64,000 bases of DNA, taken from positions 48,750,001 through 48,814,000 of the forward strand of contig CP136895.1 of NCBI GenBank assembly GCA_034359265.1, in the 5' to 3' direction. A program made the position numbers and the translations under genes. The notes beneath the pieces are model-generated. The model was not told the DNA's origin. It did no database searches and saw nothing but the letters and a program-made list of their open reading frames with translations. Source of the DNA: Canna indica. Its lineage: Eukaryota; Streptophyta; Magnoliopsida; Zingiberales; Cannaceae. Below, piece after piece: positions 45,070 to 55,059 of the stretch; within the stretch, counting starts at the first letter, position 1; each line of letters begins with the position of its first letter.

Positions 45070-45420
45070 AACACATACTAGGATAATCGGGATTGGCCCA
45101 TCCGAACATGCTCCACGAGACACGAAGGAACAATTGGGATTCGCCCGTCCGAACTTGCCCCTTTGAGATATCACGGGAATAATCGGAATTTGCCCGTCCG
45201 AACTTATTCCACGAGGCCACACGGGAACAATCGGGGTTTACCCATCCGAACTTGTTCCAAAAGATAATGTAGGAATAATCGGGATTCACCCATCAGAACT
45301 TATTCCTTTAAATATAGAATCTTCGGAACAATCGGGATTTTCTCGTTCAAAGTTGTTCCACAAGATACGCAGGAACAATTGGTATTTGCCCATCCGAACT
45401 TGTTCCACAGGTTGGGAATT
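45070..45420 (-). repeat. 48-bp minisatellite in LTR E
   Basis: Seven units centre on CCATCCGAACTTGTTCC with AACAATCGGGATT upstream. Repeat landmarks lie at about 45099, 45147, 45195, 45243, 45290, 45342 and 45390. Confidence 0.92.
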
Positions 45421-46807
45421 AGCCATCCAACCTTTCGGGCCTAGCCCGCAATCCGGCTCCCAACTGAGTCTCTCCGCCATTCAATAAGATATGGCACAAC
45501 ATGACCTAAGTCAAGTGTCTCCTACAATGTCTTAGGGATGTCTCTATTGGGAAAACTACACAACACCCAATGCTCGATCCCAACTCCTAGACCCGCAATG
45601 TCATAACCTATGAGGTTTTATTTTATGCATAATATTTCTTTGTTGGTTCATAACATATTATGCTGCCCCTTTCATAATATTTGTTGGTTCATAAAATTTA
45701 TCATCACCAAAATTAGGGTTTGGTTTTAGGGTTTTATTATCAGTTTACTGTTTAGCCCCAAACTGATGCACCCGAGTCGAATCTAACTCCCAAAGTGTGC
45801 CTTATGGATCCAGACTATATTTTCTGATCGAAACGATAGGTTACACGACTATGTTCAGTAAACTATGCACATCATAAACAATATTTTAAAATCAGTCCTG
45901 ACTCATCAACTCAGCATGAAGTTTTCAGCATAATTGAGTTTCAGCATAATAAGGAATTAAATCCGAAAATTCACAGAATATAAATTCCTAATTTACTATC
46001 ACATCAGATTTATAATCATTAAGATAAAACTCACAAACCATATTTGTTAAATAAGATTAACAAACATCACAACCATTTTTAATCAAAAATCAACTTTTAT
46101 GATCAAGAAATTATACCAAGAACCCCTATGCCATCAAGATCAAATCCCATCTTTGAAACACATAATAAATTTCCAAAAATCACAGAACTAATATCAAAGC
46201 ATGCATTAATATTATAAGCATCCAAATTGATAAACAAATTGAATCATACATAGTAAGATAAACTATACCCTTCACTTTGACATTTCATCGAACACCTTGA
46301 GGGCACCCTCTTCTTAATTCCACCTTGGCCGAGCACCCCTAGGGTATTCCTAGGGCTGCCGAGCCACAAAGGGGAATCCTCGGGTTCCCTCCCACAAGTT
46401 GACACAAGATTCGGCAATCAAAATCCATGATTTGATGGAAAACACAAGAAATAAGAACGTCACCCAAAATGGCTCAAGAACACGAGGTAACCCGAGAAAA
46501 GGAGGGGTAAAACCACTCACCTGATTAGGAAACAAATTAGAGAAGAACTTCCAAGTAGCGGCCTCCAAATCCGGCCTCAAAGGGTGGCGGCTCGGCTCGA
46601 ACAAGGGGGAAAGAGGGGGTGGCGGCTCCATTCCAAGCCGCCGGCTTCAAGAAAGGGGATCGAAGAGGGAGAGGGGCAGCTCGGCTTGGCGAGAAGGAGA
46701 GGAATGGAGGGGCTTGGCTCGGCGGTTGCAGCTTGAGGATGGCGGCTCCAAGGAAGGGGAGAGGGGTGGCTGGCTCGGCTTGGCTCCTCTCTCCTTTCAC
46801 GGCTTGT

Positions 46808-46857
46808 GCGGCTCCAATAGGGAGCCGCAAGCCCTAGGGAGGGGAATTTTATAATCC
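46808..46857 (-). promoter_or_regulatory. LTR E TATA box and promoter-proximal hairpin
   Basis: On the minus strand GATTATAAAATT precedes GCGGCTCC-CTATT-GGAGCCGC and CACAAG. It is the third member of the TATA-hairpin-CACA series (with LTRs C and D). Confidence 0.5.
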
Positions 46858-47193
46858 CTTCTCACCTCTTCAACCCTAATCTTCTTTAACCCGCATCTAC
46901 CTCAACTCGGATCTGCAACCCGCTAACCCAAAATACCCCATACTAACACATGCATCAACCACATGCACACCCATATTCAACATGATTTAATAATCATGCA
47001 CATGCAACAACATAATTAAATAAATTTATCTACGCAAGCAAGAAATTACATAATTCAAATTCCTACTTACCCGAGCTCGCAAGCTCACACCGGACCATGA
47101 GTCGACTCGGCTCGACCTCGGACTAGCCCGCTAGGCTGACAAACACAAACATAAATGGAAAACTAATATTAAAATCTTGGATATTACATACTC

Positions 47194-47270
47194 ATACATT
47201 TTTGTTGCCGAGGTGAGCTTCTTTTCTTCATCTAAAAATTCGAGGATAAATTTTCTTTGAGGGAGGAAAT
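47194..47270 (+). pseudogene. pol: Gypsy B pol 3' end and polypurine tract
   Basis: After the solo LTR E the pol frame resumes with IFVAEVSFFSSSKNSRINFL and a stop, matching the usual chromovirus tail after the chromodomain. The purine run GAGGGAGGAAAT (47259-47270) directly precedes the 3' LTR and would prime plus-strand synthesis. Confidence 0.85.
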
Positions 47271-49090
47271 TGTAATGCCTAAAATCCTAATAATAATATT
47301 TTATCCTTAAGTAGGGGACCGTGGGCTCGAGTTAGCGCGAGCTGGCATAAAGCTTCGGGATTAAATCCGGGTAAGCAGTTAATGTAGAAAATTTTAGAAA
47401 AAAATTATTTATTATATTTCTATGATTTAGCTTGATATGATGATAGAGGGTCTCGAGTCGAGTCTAACGGTTCAATCAGAACTCGAATCAGAGTTAGAAC
47501 GAGTTAGATATGGTTTTTAGAAGTTGAGTCATTTAAGTGAGGGTATTTTGGTAATTTGGGCCAACCAGGGCACATAAAATGGATTGAGGGGTGCACGCCT
47601 ATAGTTTTAGATGCACGCCACCCGAGGCAATGGAGGAGAGAGAGGTAGGGCAGCACCGAGAGAGGAGGAGGCATTCCGGAGGCCGAAAATCACATGTTTG
47701 TTGGCGTTCATCATAGGAAGGACCCTTGCATCTTCTTCCTTTTCTCCAATAAGGTAAGTGGATTAAGCCCTCTTTCCCCGATTTCCTCATTATGCCGCCG
47801 CCCTATGAGTGGGTATTTTTCCATATTTTTGCACGGATTTCCTCGTGCCGAATTCAATTATTGAATTGATTGAGTTTTCGTTGTTGTCTCTAATCTTTTG
47901 ATCTGAACTTTGGTCCTAGTCGCATGCTCCAACCCGAGTTTCTTGAGGAGACCCCCCCCCCCCCCCCCCCCATTTTCTTTTATTTTCTCCTTGATGTCTT
48001 GGAAAATTCTTGAGTTTTGAATCTTGATGGTAGTTGATTTATGAAACTTGTTTCTTAATGGGAGAAGAATTGGGAGTTATTATGTCCCTCCCCTTCCCTA
48101 AGTGTTCCCTAGAAATTCTAGGGGTCGACCGGCCCCTAGCACCCCCGTAAGGACTTTGAAAACATGGTAGGTATTAAGATTACACCTTAAGGACACCTTC
48201 ACATGTTGTTAAAGCATGCCTTAGGGTAGAGACCTTCAAATTGGGAAAACAAGAATTTAGAGACAATGTAGGATCATAGATTGAATTTAGCGTTGAGATG
48301 ACCCTAAAGAGGGCTAGTAGGGCCGAACCCTCCCCCCCCCCCCCCCCTTTTTGCTCTTAGAGCATTCGGGTAAGGGGGAGGGCCGGCCCTAGGTAGTGTG
48401 GTTATGGTAATAAAACAAGATTGTGATTTATTGTAGATGCTCTCTACATTTAATACCTTGTGTAGGGTTCTTTATTTATAGATATTTTTGTAGCTTACGT
48501 GTTCTAGCACATTGATATATATATATATATATGTCCTTTACTTGTGATTACATGCATGATTTATGCGATGTACCATTATGATGTTACACTTAATTATGAC
48601 TATGTGCATGTTATTCTTATAAATATGTGGGATGTGATTATGGCATGAGGCCACGGAGAGACCGAGGTATGTTCATAGCATACTTTATTTATTATTGTGG
48701 GGAGGGTATACCCCAAAGAGACGGTGTTGGCACTATTCCGGAAGTTCTGCCCAGTGAGGGGAGATCATACCCCAAAGAGACGGTCCGAAATCCCGATCGG
48801 TGAGGGGAACGTATGCCCCAAAGAGACAGATCGAAAGAGCCATGTCGGTGAGGGGAGAGCATACCCCAAAGAGACGACACTAGCTGGGTGGTAGATTGGA
48901 GGCCACATTGACTACCTACCCTATGTGGCTATGAGGACCGACGGGTCCGGGTGTGCAGGTGGATTGTTGCATTGAGCATATCTATATTTTATACTTGGTG
49001 GCATATTTTCTACAAGTTGCTATATGATGTCTAGGCGGATTGCTCTGCTAATTAATAAATGCACCTGAATCAAGCTTTATTTTTCTTATG
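47271..49090 (+). repeat. Gypsy B 3' LTR, truncated on the right
   Basis: It starts TGTAATGCCTAAAATCC and aligns with the 5' LTR through TTTCTTATG (49082-49090), where it stops; the 5' LTR continues another 500 bp. It has donor-like AGGTAAGTGG (47752-47761), poly-C tracts (47951-47972 and 48329-48348), an (AT)n run (48514-48531) and the minisatellite (48700-48880). It keeps the empty sites for the solo A (about 47743) and solo C (about 48451) insertions. Confidence 0.88.
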
Positions 49091-49440
49091 CCATTCTGGG
49101 TCCCCTTTGCTTGGAAGATAGAGAATAATACATTAAGGATCGACTCAACCCCGAGACACTCCATCAAGATCTCAAAGCAGCCAACGAAGGCCCAACTATT
49201 TGGATGCAATTGAATTGGGGCAACATTCACTTGGATCATCACCCCGCTCTCAACGTGTAGTCAATCCTTGAGGTCTTCGAACATGGTCCGATACATGGAA
49301 ATGAATTCGGGGTCCCTCGTATAGTGATAAACCCTATCCTCTAGAGAACACGGAAGATAGTTGAAAGCTTCCGCCTCATCCCAGCGGGAGATAAGTATGC
49401 TCTTTCGGAAAGACAAGATACTGCTTAAACTGGTCATCAC
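49091..49440 (-). pseudogene. Tat antisense ORF, N-terminal part (putative gypsy-type transposase domain)
   Basis: On the minus strand 49242-49091 encodes VAPIQLHPNSWAFVGCFEIL and a VLFSIFQAKGTQ-like end. This is the pattern of the domain annotated in plants as putative gypsy-type transposase, where QLHPNSW and a later F-L/I-F block are hallmarks. Upstream (49440-49245), with stops, is an EAEAFNYLPCSLEDRVYHYT-like stretch. The ORF lies antisense to the Tat LTRs, as in other Tat elements. It is cut at 49090 by the truncated Gypsy B LTR and would continue at 19380-18355. Its biochemical function is unknown. Confidence 0.6.
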
Positions 49441-50140
49441 CGAACTCTATTGCCTTATTTCATCATGGACCCACGAATATGGGGACAAGTCAGTACAACC
49501 TATTAACCTAAGGCCAACCCCGACAATGTGAAAATCCACAAAAAAAAAGACTCATTGAGAATAAGGCAATGATGGTCAGGAGAAATAGGAGAAATGATCA
49601 GAACAACAACGTCACTGGCTAAAATCTCATCTGTTGAGCGTCAAAGAATGAGAATGTGGGGCACAAGAAGAGTTCAAGAATAAGGAGAGAAAAGGCCACT
49701 TTAAAGGCCAAAGGACAATAGTGTCTCCATCAGACGGCTAAGAACTGTACCTTAATGACATAATAAATCTCAGCCAATCAACCCATTAGCGGTGTTTCCC
49801 TAGAACACCCTAGGGGCACAAACGAACAATTCTTCGCAGCATGATTACTTCCCAAGCAAGAGTTAAAGCTGGAAGGATAGATAGTAATGAGTGATCTCCA
49901 TGTGGAGAGAAATACTCCCCCACCATGTAGCCGCCACAGCGAGTGTAGAAACCAAAAATTCGCAAAATGACAAAACCAAGATACACCGATCTGGTCTACC
50001 ATGGGCACTCAAGGACACAAAGCGATATATACACACTCCTCAAGGTCTGTTCTAAGTTAGACCTTGGTACATACTCAGAGCTCGACAGATGGGTAGAAGT
50101 TGGCACGAAGTCCTCAGACTCCGACCAAGCTCGCGGGTTG
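49441..50140. other. Unassigned Tat internal sequence before the 3' LTR
   Basis: No domain was recognised. It lies between the antisense ORF and the 3' LTR, so it may contain the antisense promoter and leader. A short frame at 50008-49778 (minus) has no similarity I can name. Confidence 0.4.
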
Positions 50141-50555
50141 TGGATTGGACCAGCACTTTGGGCCCGACCGGATCAGGCCCAGAAGCGCCCACACTCATGA
50201 ACCAAACTCGAGTTGAACCAACTACTACTTAGCCCAAGGGCTCCACCCAGCCATACAAGGACACCCGAATCCTCATTAATTATAAGAGATTAGTCAATTA
50301 TGAACCTGACATCTCTGAGATTAGCCTCGGCCCATTCTAAGCACATTCCCGTGTGATTCAAGGAGCCATTATCGCCCGTGACATCTCGCATCTTGCACTA
50401 TATACAGACATGATGCACATCGAGTGTACACTGGATTCCAATTTTCATACCCACACTCGGGATTTCTTTTGACTTGAGCGTTGGTGTGTCATTGTAGGTC
50501 TCGCGCCGGAGTTGCACCGGATCAGAAGTCGCTCCGGTAGCATCGGGCAAGAACA
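50141..50555 (+). repeat. Tat 3' LTR
   Basis: It runs from TGGATTGGACCAGC to GGGCAAGAACA and aligns with 5102-5498. The TATA-like CTATATACAG is near 50399-50408. The right flank is TAACT (50556-50560). Confidence 0.7.
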
Positions 50556-51604
50556 TAACTTTAAGTGACCATTATGCTAGTTGATGAATTGATAATCGAA
50601 TATGCATGACCAACACTAGAATTAGCAAAAAAATATCTTGTCGAATCTCATTAACATCAACCTATTATATATTGTAACCTCCTTTACAACCACCTACTGT
50701 AAGATTTTTCTTTGAGGATTGTAAGAGTAGATGGGTGTTAATAAAGTTTGATGAAAGTTTTCAAATTTATCTTGGTGTTGATTATTTATACTTAATAATC
50801 AATTCATCAAGTAACATAATAATTAATTAGTGAGGAAAGATCACGGCAAAATCTAGTTGAAATGATTTTAATAGTTGAGATCAAATTAATTGGACCATTT
50901 TTAAGCTTAGGGACTAAAGTAAAATCAAGATGACAGTTTTAACAATATTCAATCATTTAATTAATTCATTAAAATATGGTTGATGCTTGGTTATCCCTAT
51001 AAATGAAAGGTGAGAAGATGTGGAAGGCATCCACTCCTATACACATAAATAGAGTTGCCAAAATTATGAGGAAAGTACACCATTGAGAGTGTGTGGATCT
51101 TTGGCAACAAGCTTCTACAATCAACTACATAACATGGTGGATTCGGGATGTTGAACTCACTACAATACAGAGATTGTGTGGATGATAGAACTCTATGATT
51201 GAGTTGTCATAGAGAGGCAAGTGGTTAGTACTTATAATAGCAAGAAGTGCTTTTGTTATATCCTATTCACTTTAGTACTGATAGTAGGATTTCGGTGTGT
51301 GAAATCATGTTACTTGTATTATACTTTATTGATAATGGATAGGGCATCAGTCCGGTGAGGGCCCCAAAGATTGGGTGACAAGATTATCACTGAACTGCAT
51401 AAATAAATCCTTGTGTGTCCGCGTGATTTTGTGTTAATTTAATATCTGCTACCCACTATGTTTTAAAGCAGTTCTAGTATCAGTTGCAACTCATGTACAA
51501 CTGACTCCAGTAGAAAGTTTCCTTAAAGACCGTCCTGACAAATTTGATGTATTGAATAACTAATTAAGTGGTTATAGATGGTCCTAAAGATCCAATGAGC
51601 ATAT
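50556..51604 (+). repeat. Upstream part of a Copia element, probable 5' LTR and leader
   Basis: A TATA-like CCTATAAATGAAAG lies at about 50996-51009. A decayed primer site TAGTATCAGTTGC (about 51475-51487) resembles TGGTATCAGAGC, so the 5' LTR probably ends near 51470 (AAAGCA). A start near 50691 (TGTAAGATT) is possible but unproved, because the 3' LTR is not in the window. Gag, protease and integrase are missing between here and RT. Confidence 0.4.
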
Positions 51605-52738
51605 ATGCTTCCAAAGTTGAACCAAAAAAATGATGGAATCAAGACCAGGAATCAATCAAGGAAGAATCATCAGGATATGATCAGATATTCCTGTTATACT
51701 TCCAAAGTTGAACCAAAATATGTGAAAGAGGCCTTGAAAGATGAATACTGGATTTCCGCCATGCAAGATGAGTTACAACAGTTCAAAAGGAATGATGTAT
51801 GGGAGCTTGTGTCAAGACCAGAAGGTGTAAATGTTGTTGGAACCAAGTGGATTTTCAAGAAAAAACCCAATGAAGCAAGTAATATGACCAGAAACAAATC
51901 CAGACTTGTTGCTTAGGGCTTTAATCATATTGAAGGGATGGATTATGATGAAACATTTGTTCCAGTTACTCGATTGGAATCTATCAGATTGTTTCTAGCC
52001 ATATCCTGCTGCATGAAGTTTAAGTTGTTCCAGATGGATGTTAAAACAACTTTCTTGAATGGGTTCCTCAACGAAGAAGTATATGTTGAATAGCCCAAGG
52101 GTTTTGAAGATCCTACTTATCTTGATCATGTATACAGACTGAAGAAAGCTCTTTATGGGCTTAAACAAGCTCGTAGAGCCTGGTATGAAAGACTCACTCG
52201 ACCAGTTCCTTCTTTTGAAAGGATACAAAAGAGAAAGTGCTGACCAGACATTATTCATCAAAAGATAGGAGTCAGAATTGGTCATTGCTCAGATATACGT
52301 AGATGACATCATTTTTGGTTCAAGCTGAGAAGCTTATGTGGAACAGTTCGTTGAAGATATGAAATCTGAGTTCAAGATGAGCATGGTTGGAGAAATGAGT
52401 TATTTCCCAATCTCCAAGTCAAGCAAACTAATGAAGGGTTATTCATCTATCAGATCAAGTATGCTAAAAACTTGATTCATAAGTTTGGAATGGACAGTTC
52501 TAAGCCAGTTAGAACTCCCATCTCAACTCATGAAAAACTGAGCAAAAATGAAGAAGGCAAAAATGTTGATCTTAGTCTCTACAAAAGCATGATTGGCAGT
52601 CTGTTATATCTGACAACTAGCAGACCTGATTTAAGTTTCAGTGTAGGATTATGTGCTAGATATCAAGCGAATCCAAAGGAATCACATCTTCAGGCAGTCA
52701 AAAAGATTCTGAAATATGTTAAAGGTACTGCAGATTTT
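51605..52738 (+). pseudogene. pol: Copia (Sirevirus-like) reverse transcriptase, N-terminal and central
   Basis: Conserved Ty1/Copia RT blocks appear in order: [82 protein letters not shown], catalytic QIYVDDIIFGSS (about 52290-52325), FKMSMVGEM and YKSMIGSLLYLTTSRPDLSF, HLQAVKKILKYVKGT. In-frame stops near 51914, 52091, 52267 and 52327 and frameshifts near 52190 and 52410 inactivate it. The frame is cut at 52738 by a solo LTR and resumes at 54017. Confidence 0.92.
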
Positions 52739-54011
52739 TGTAAGTGAAATGTCCTACACTAGAGGGGGTGTGAATAGTGTGTTCGCTAAACTTTAGCCTA
52801 AATTCGATTTTATTCTTTTCTTGATTACTTAGGCAAGTGCTCAATTTAACTAGATGAATGTAGAAGCGAGTAAATAGCACAAGTAATCAAAACACAATAT
52901 AAGCAACGCAAACAAGATAGATTTATAGTGGTTCGGCCCCAATGCCTACTCCACTACCTTAGCTCATCACCAAGGATTTCACAACCACCAATATTAACTT
53001 TTCTTTCCTTCTAATGAGGGTCTAGTAAGGTATTATCTCTCACACTAGAGAGTGCCTCTACCTAAAACCTAAGGAACCCTACAGTTACAAACAAGTGAAC
53101 CCAAGGTGTGTCACCCACACCTTCTTACAAACACAAGTGATCAAGAAACAATAAAAAAATATAAGTAAATGAGAGCAATAATAAACAATACAAACAATGC
53201 CTTGATGATAAAACAATTGAAGGTTGAAGGCAATTGAAGGTTGAAGGCAAGATCAAGGATTTTTATCTCCAAGCTAGGGTTTGCACAAATGATGGCTCAA
53301 TCAAGCTCAATGGTGATCAAAATATGTCTTAAGAAGTGTTGGATGGTTTGGAAGGCAAGTTTGGGATCTTATATAGAGGAGATCCCAGAGGTAGGTGCTC
53401 GGTTTCCAAGAAGCTCAACGGGCAAAAATTCAAAATAGAGTCGTCGGGGGCATTCTGGAAATTATGCTGGAAATACTACAGTGTACCGTTACTTTCCAGG
53501 CTATTCCGAAATGTCAATCCAGGTTGTTCCGTGTTGTTCCAAATTGTCTATCCAGGTTATTCCGGGTTGTCCATCTAGGTTGTTCCAAGTTGTCCATTCG
53601 GGTTGTTTCGGATTGTTACAACATCCCATCTAGAATGTTGTTTATGATTTGGAAGCTCTTGGTAATACTATAGAGTACTGGTACATTCTGGTTGAAGTCT
53701 GGTCGATCGAACCATCAAGGTTCTTTCTTCTGGTTCGAGTTTCGGGTTTGGTTATTTAGGGATCTTTGCATCATAATGAGGATTAATACAATCATTCTAC
53801 ACACCCTAAACCTAAACTCTATTCTTCTTGACGAATCCGAGTGCGTCGATCAATGTCCTTTCGATTAACTAATTTATCAATATTTTTGATCGAGAACGTC
53901 GCACGTAAACTGATATGGAATATGAAAATATTTCTCCATGAAAATATTAGTTCCATGTTTGTTATCATCAAAACTGAGATTAAGACCATGGTTGAAAATC
54001 TTAGACCAATA
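52739..54011 (-). mobile_element. Family A solo LTR in Copia RT, perfect ATTTT duplication
   Basis: The plus-strand edges are TGTAAGTGAAATGTCC (52739) and TTAGACCAATA (54011), with ATTTT on both sides (52734-52738 and 54012-54016). Removing it reconnects the Copia frame. It is 1273 bp. Unlike most A LTRs it has few TCGACCGA palindromes (one near 53701-53709). Instead 53490-53620 has reiterated variants of AGGTTGTTCCGRRTTGTCC. Confidence 0.94.
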
Positions 54012-54016
54012 ATTTT

Positions 54017-54510
54017 GGATTATGGTATTCTATGGAGTCTAATCCCTGTCTTGTAAGATTTACTGATGTAGATTGGGCTAGAAACATAGATGATAGAAAA
54101 AGCACAACAGGTGGATGTTTCTATATTGGGTCAAATCTAGTGGCATGGTTAAGCAAGAAGCAAAATTTTGTCTCTCTTTCTTCTGCAGAGGCTGAATACT
54201 TGGCAGCAGGCAGTTATTGTACAAAGTTGATTTGGATGAAAAATATATTGTTGGACTATGGCTTCAAACAGGACAAGATGGTCTTATACTATGATAATAC
54301 AAGTGCCAAAAATATATTAAAGAATCTTGTTATGCATGCTTGGACAAAACATATTGATATCCGATATCATTTCATCACAGAACTGGTTGAAAGCAAAGAG
54401 TTACAACTGGAGTATATTCCTAAAGATCAACAATTGGTAGACATTTTTACAAAGGTCTTGGATGGAGGGAGATTTGAGCAGTTGATATCTGTTCTAGGAT
54501 TGTGTGTTGA
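54017..54510 (+). pseudogene. pol: Copia RNase H domain
   Basis: This continues the Copia polyprotein. VRFTDVDWARNIDDRKSTTG carries the first acidic residues, then FYIGSNLVAWLSKKQNFVSLSSAEAEYLA (Glu block), YYDNTSAKNI, HIDIRYHFITELV and LVDIFTKVLDGGRFEQL. The frame is open here. Near 54510 the Copia sequence ends (LGLC) and mid-LTR sequence of family A begins, so the pol end is fused to another element. Confidence 0.92.
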
Positions 54511-54991
54511 AATTGGGTGGTTGCCTTTATGTTTGAGACTTAATTCCACCAGTGTAAATGTAGTTTGCTAGGATTAGTAATTGTTGTCCTTAGGATTGAG
54601 GTGGGAGAGTGCTCTCGGTAGGAAGGCGGAGACTTCCGGGTGTGGAAGTACCTTCGGTGTGAGAGCGGATGCTCTCCGGTGAAAATATCCTCGATGTAAA
54701 GGAAACAAGATAATCTAGTTAAACTAGTTTGAAAATCCTAAGCGGGGTGCTTAGGTAGTGGAGTAGGCATTGGGGCCAAACCACTATAAATCATTGTGTT
54801 AGCATTGATATTTTGTTTGTGTTAATTTCTTTATCATTAATCGCTTCCGCATTTAGTTCTTCAATTGTGAATTGCCTAAGTAGTTTAATAAAACATTTAA
54901 AATCGAATTTAGGCAAATAGATTTAGTTAACACACTATTCACCCCCCCCCCCCCCCCCCCCCGACCCTTTAGTGTGGTCATTTCACCAATA
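54511..54991 (+). repeat. Truncated 5' LTR of the second gag-only element
   Basis: GAAATTGGGTGG at 54523 corresponds to 59877 in the 3' LTR, and the match continues to the end CACCAATA (54991). It contains the CCACTATAAATCATTGTG block and a long poly-C tract (54944-54962). About 850 bp of LTR start are missing. Confidence 0.85.
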
Positions 54992-54993
54992 TT

Positions 54994-55005
54994 TGGTATC
55001 AGAGC
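54994..55005 (+). other. Primer-binding site of the second gag-only element
   Basis: TGGTATCAGAGC lies two bases after the LTR end and is a perfect complement to the initiator tRNA-Met 3' end. Confidence 0.95.
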
Positions 55006-55059
55006 ATGTCGTAGATTGAGATTTCACCATCTCCTCTACATCGTCTCTCAATCTGGAAA

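Larger units (their letters stand above)
44434..47188 (-). mobile_element. Solo LTR of a Tekay-like Gypsy (family E) in the chromodomain
   Basis: The plus-strand edges are TATCACGCCCC (44434) and GGATATTACA (47188), so on the minus strand it starts TGTAATATCC and ends GGGGCGTGATA. The flanks are TACCC (44429-44433) and TACTC (47189-47193), a duplication with one change. It is 2755 bp. On the minus strand: TATA-like GGATTATAAAATT (about 46857-46845), hairpin (46828-46808), donor AGGTGAGTGG (46522-46513), a 48-bp minisatellite and acceptor TTTTGCAG|AGC (about 44837-44830). ORFs inside it are not conserved. Confidence 0.92.
19524..49090 (+). mobile_element. Tekay/Del-like chromovirus (Gypsy B) with five nested insertions
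   Basis: The 5' LTR begins TGTAATACC at 19524 and, after nested insertions, ends TGGTGTGACA at 35520. Primer site, gag, RT-RNase H, integrase and chromodomain follow. A polypurine tract (GGGAGGAAAT, 47261-47270) and a 3' LTR starting TGTAATGCC (47271) end the element, truncated at 49090. It is inserted in the Tat antisense ORF. Nested inside are an A element with CACTA (19533-31163), solo A (31603-33208), solo C (33528-34245), a gag-only element (35756-41218) and solo E (44434-47188). Coding regions contain stops, an internal deletion and a lost integrase Asp. Confidence 0.85.
5102..50555 (+). mobile_element. Tat-lineage Ty3/Gypsy element expanded by nested insertions
   Basis: Related LTRs lie at 5102-5498 and 50141-50555. 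Both start TGGATTGGACCAG and share the TATA region CACTATATACAGACA. They are flanked outside by GAACT (5097-5101) and TAACT (50556-50560), a 5-bp duplication with one difference. In order the element has 5' LTR, primer-binding region, gag remnant, [pol lost], tandem repeats, antisense ORF and 3' LTR, which is the layout known for Tat elements. About 40 kb of the span is later insertions (Gypsy D, A LTRs, Gypsy B and its contents). That one element joins both ends is inferred from LTR similarity, flanks and the split antisense ORF. Confidence 0.65.

Noticed and set aside
45070..45420. Regular 48-bp repeats considered as a CRISPR-like array
   Set aside because: Units are head-to-tail without unique spacers of constant length, inside a plant LTR. 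It is a minisatellite.
46350..46837. Overlapping Pro/Arg-rich frames on both strands in LTR E
   Set aside because: This GC-rich LTR leader region yields open frames on both strands, with no conservation in the equivalent parts of LTRs B and D.
48697..48894. Frames with repeated KETVLALFRK / PKETDRKS-like peptides
   Set aside because: They are produced by the LTR B minisatellite. The same array in the other LTR (34617-34805) has different frame lengths.
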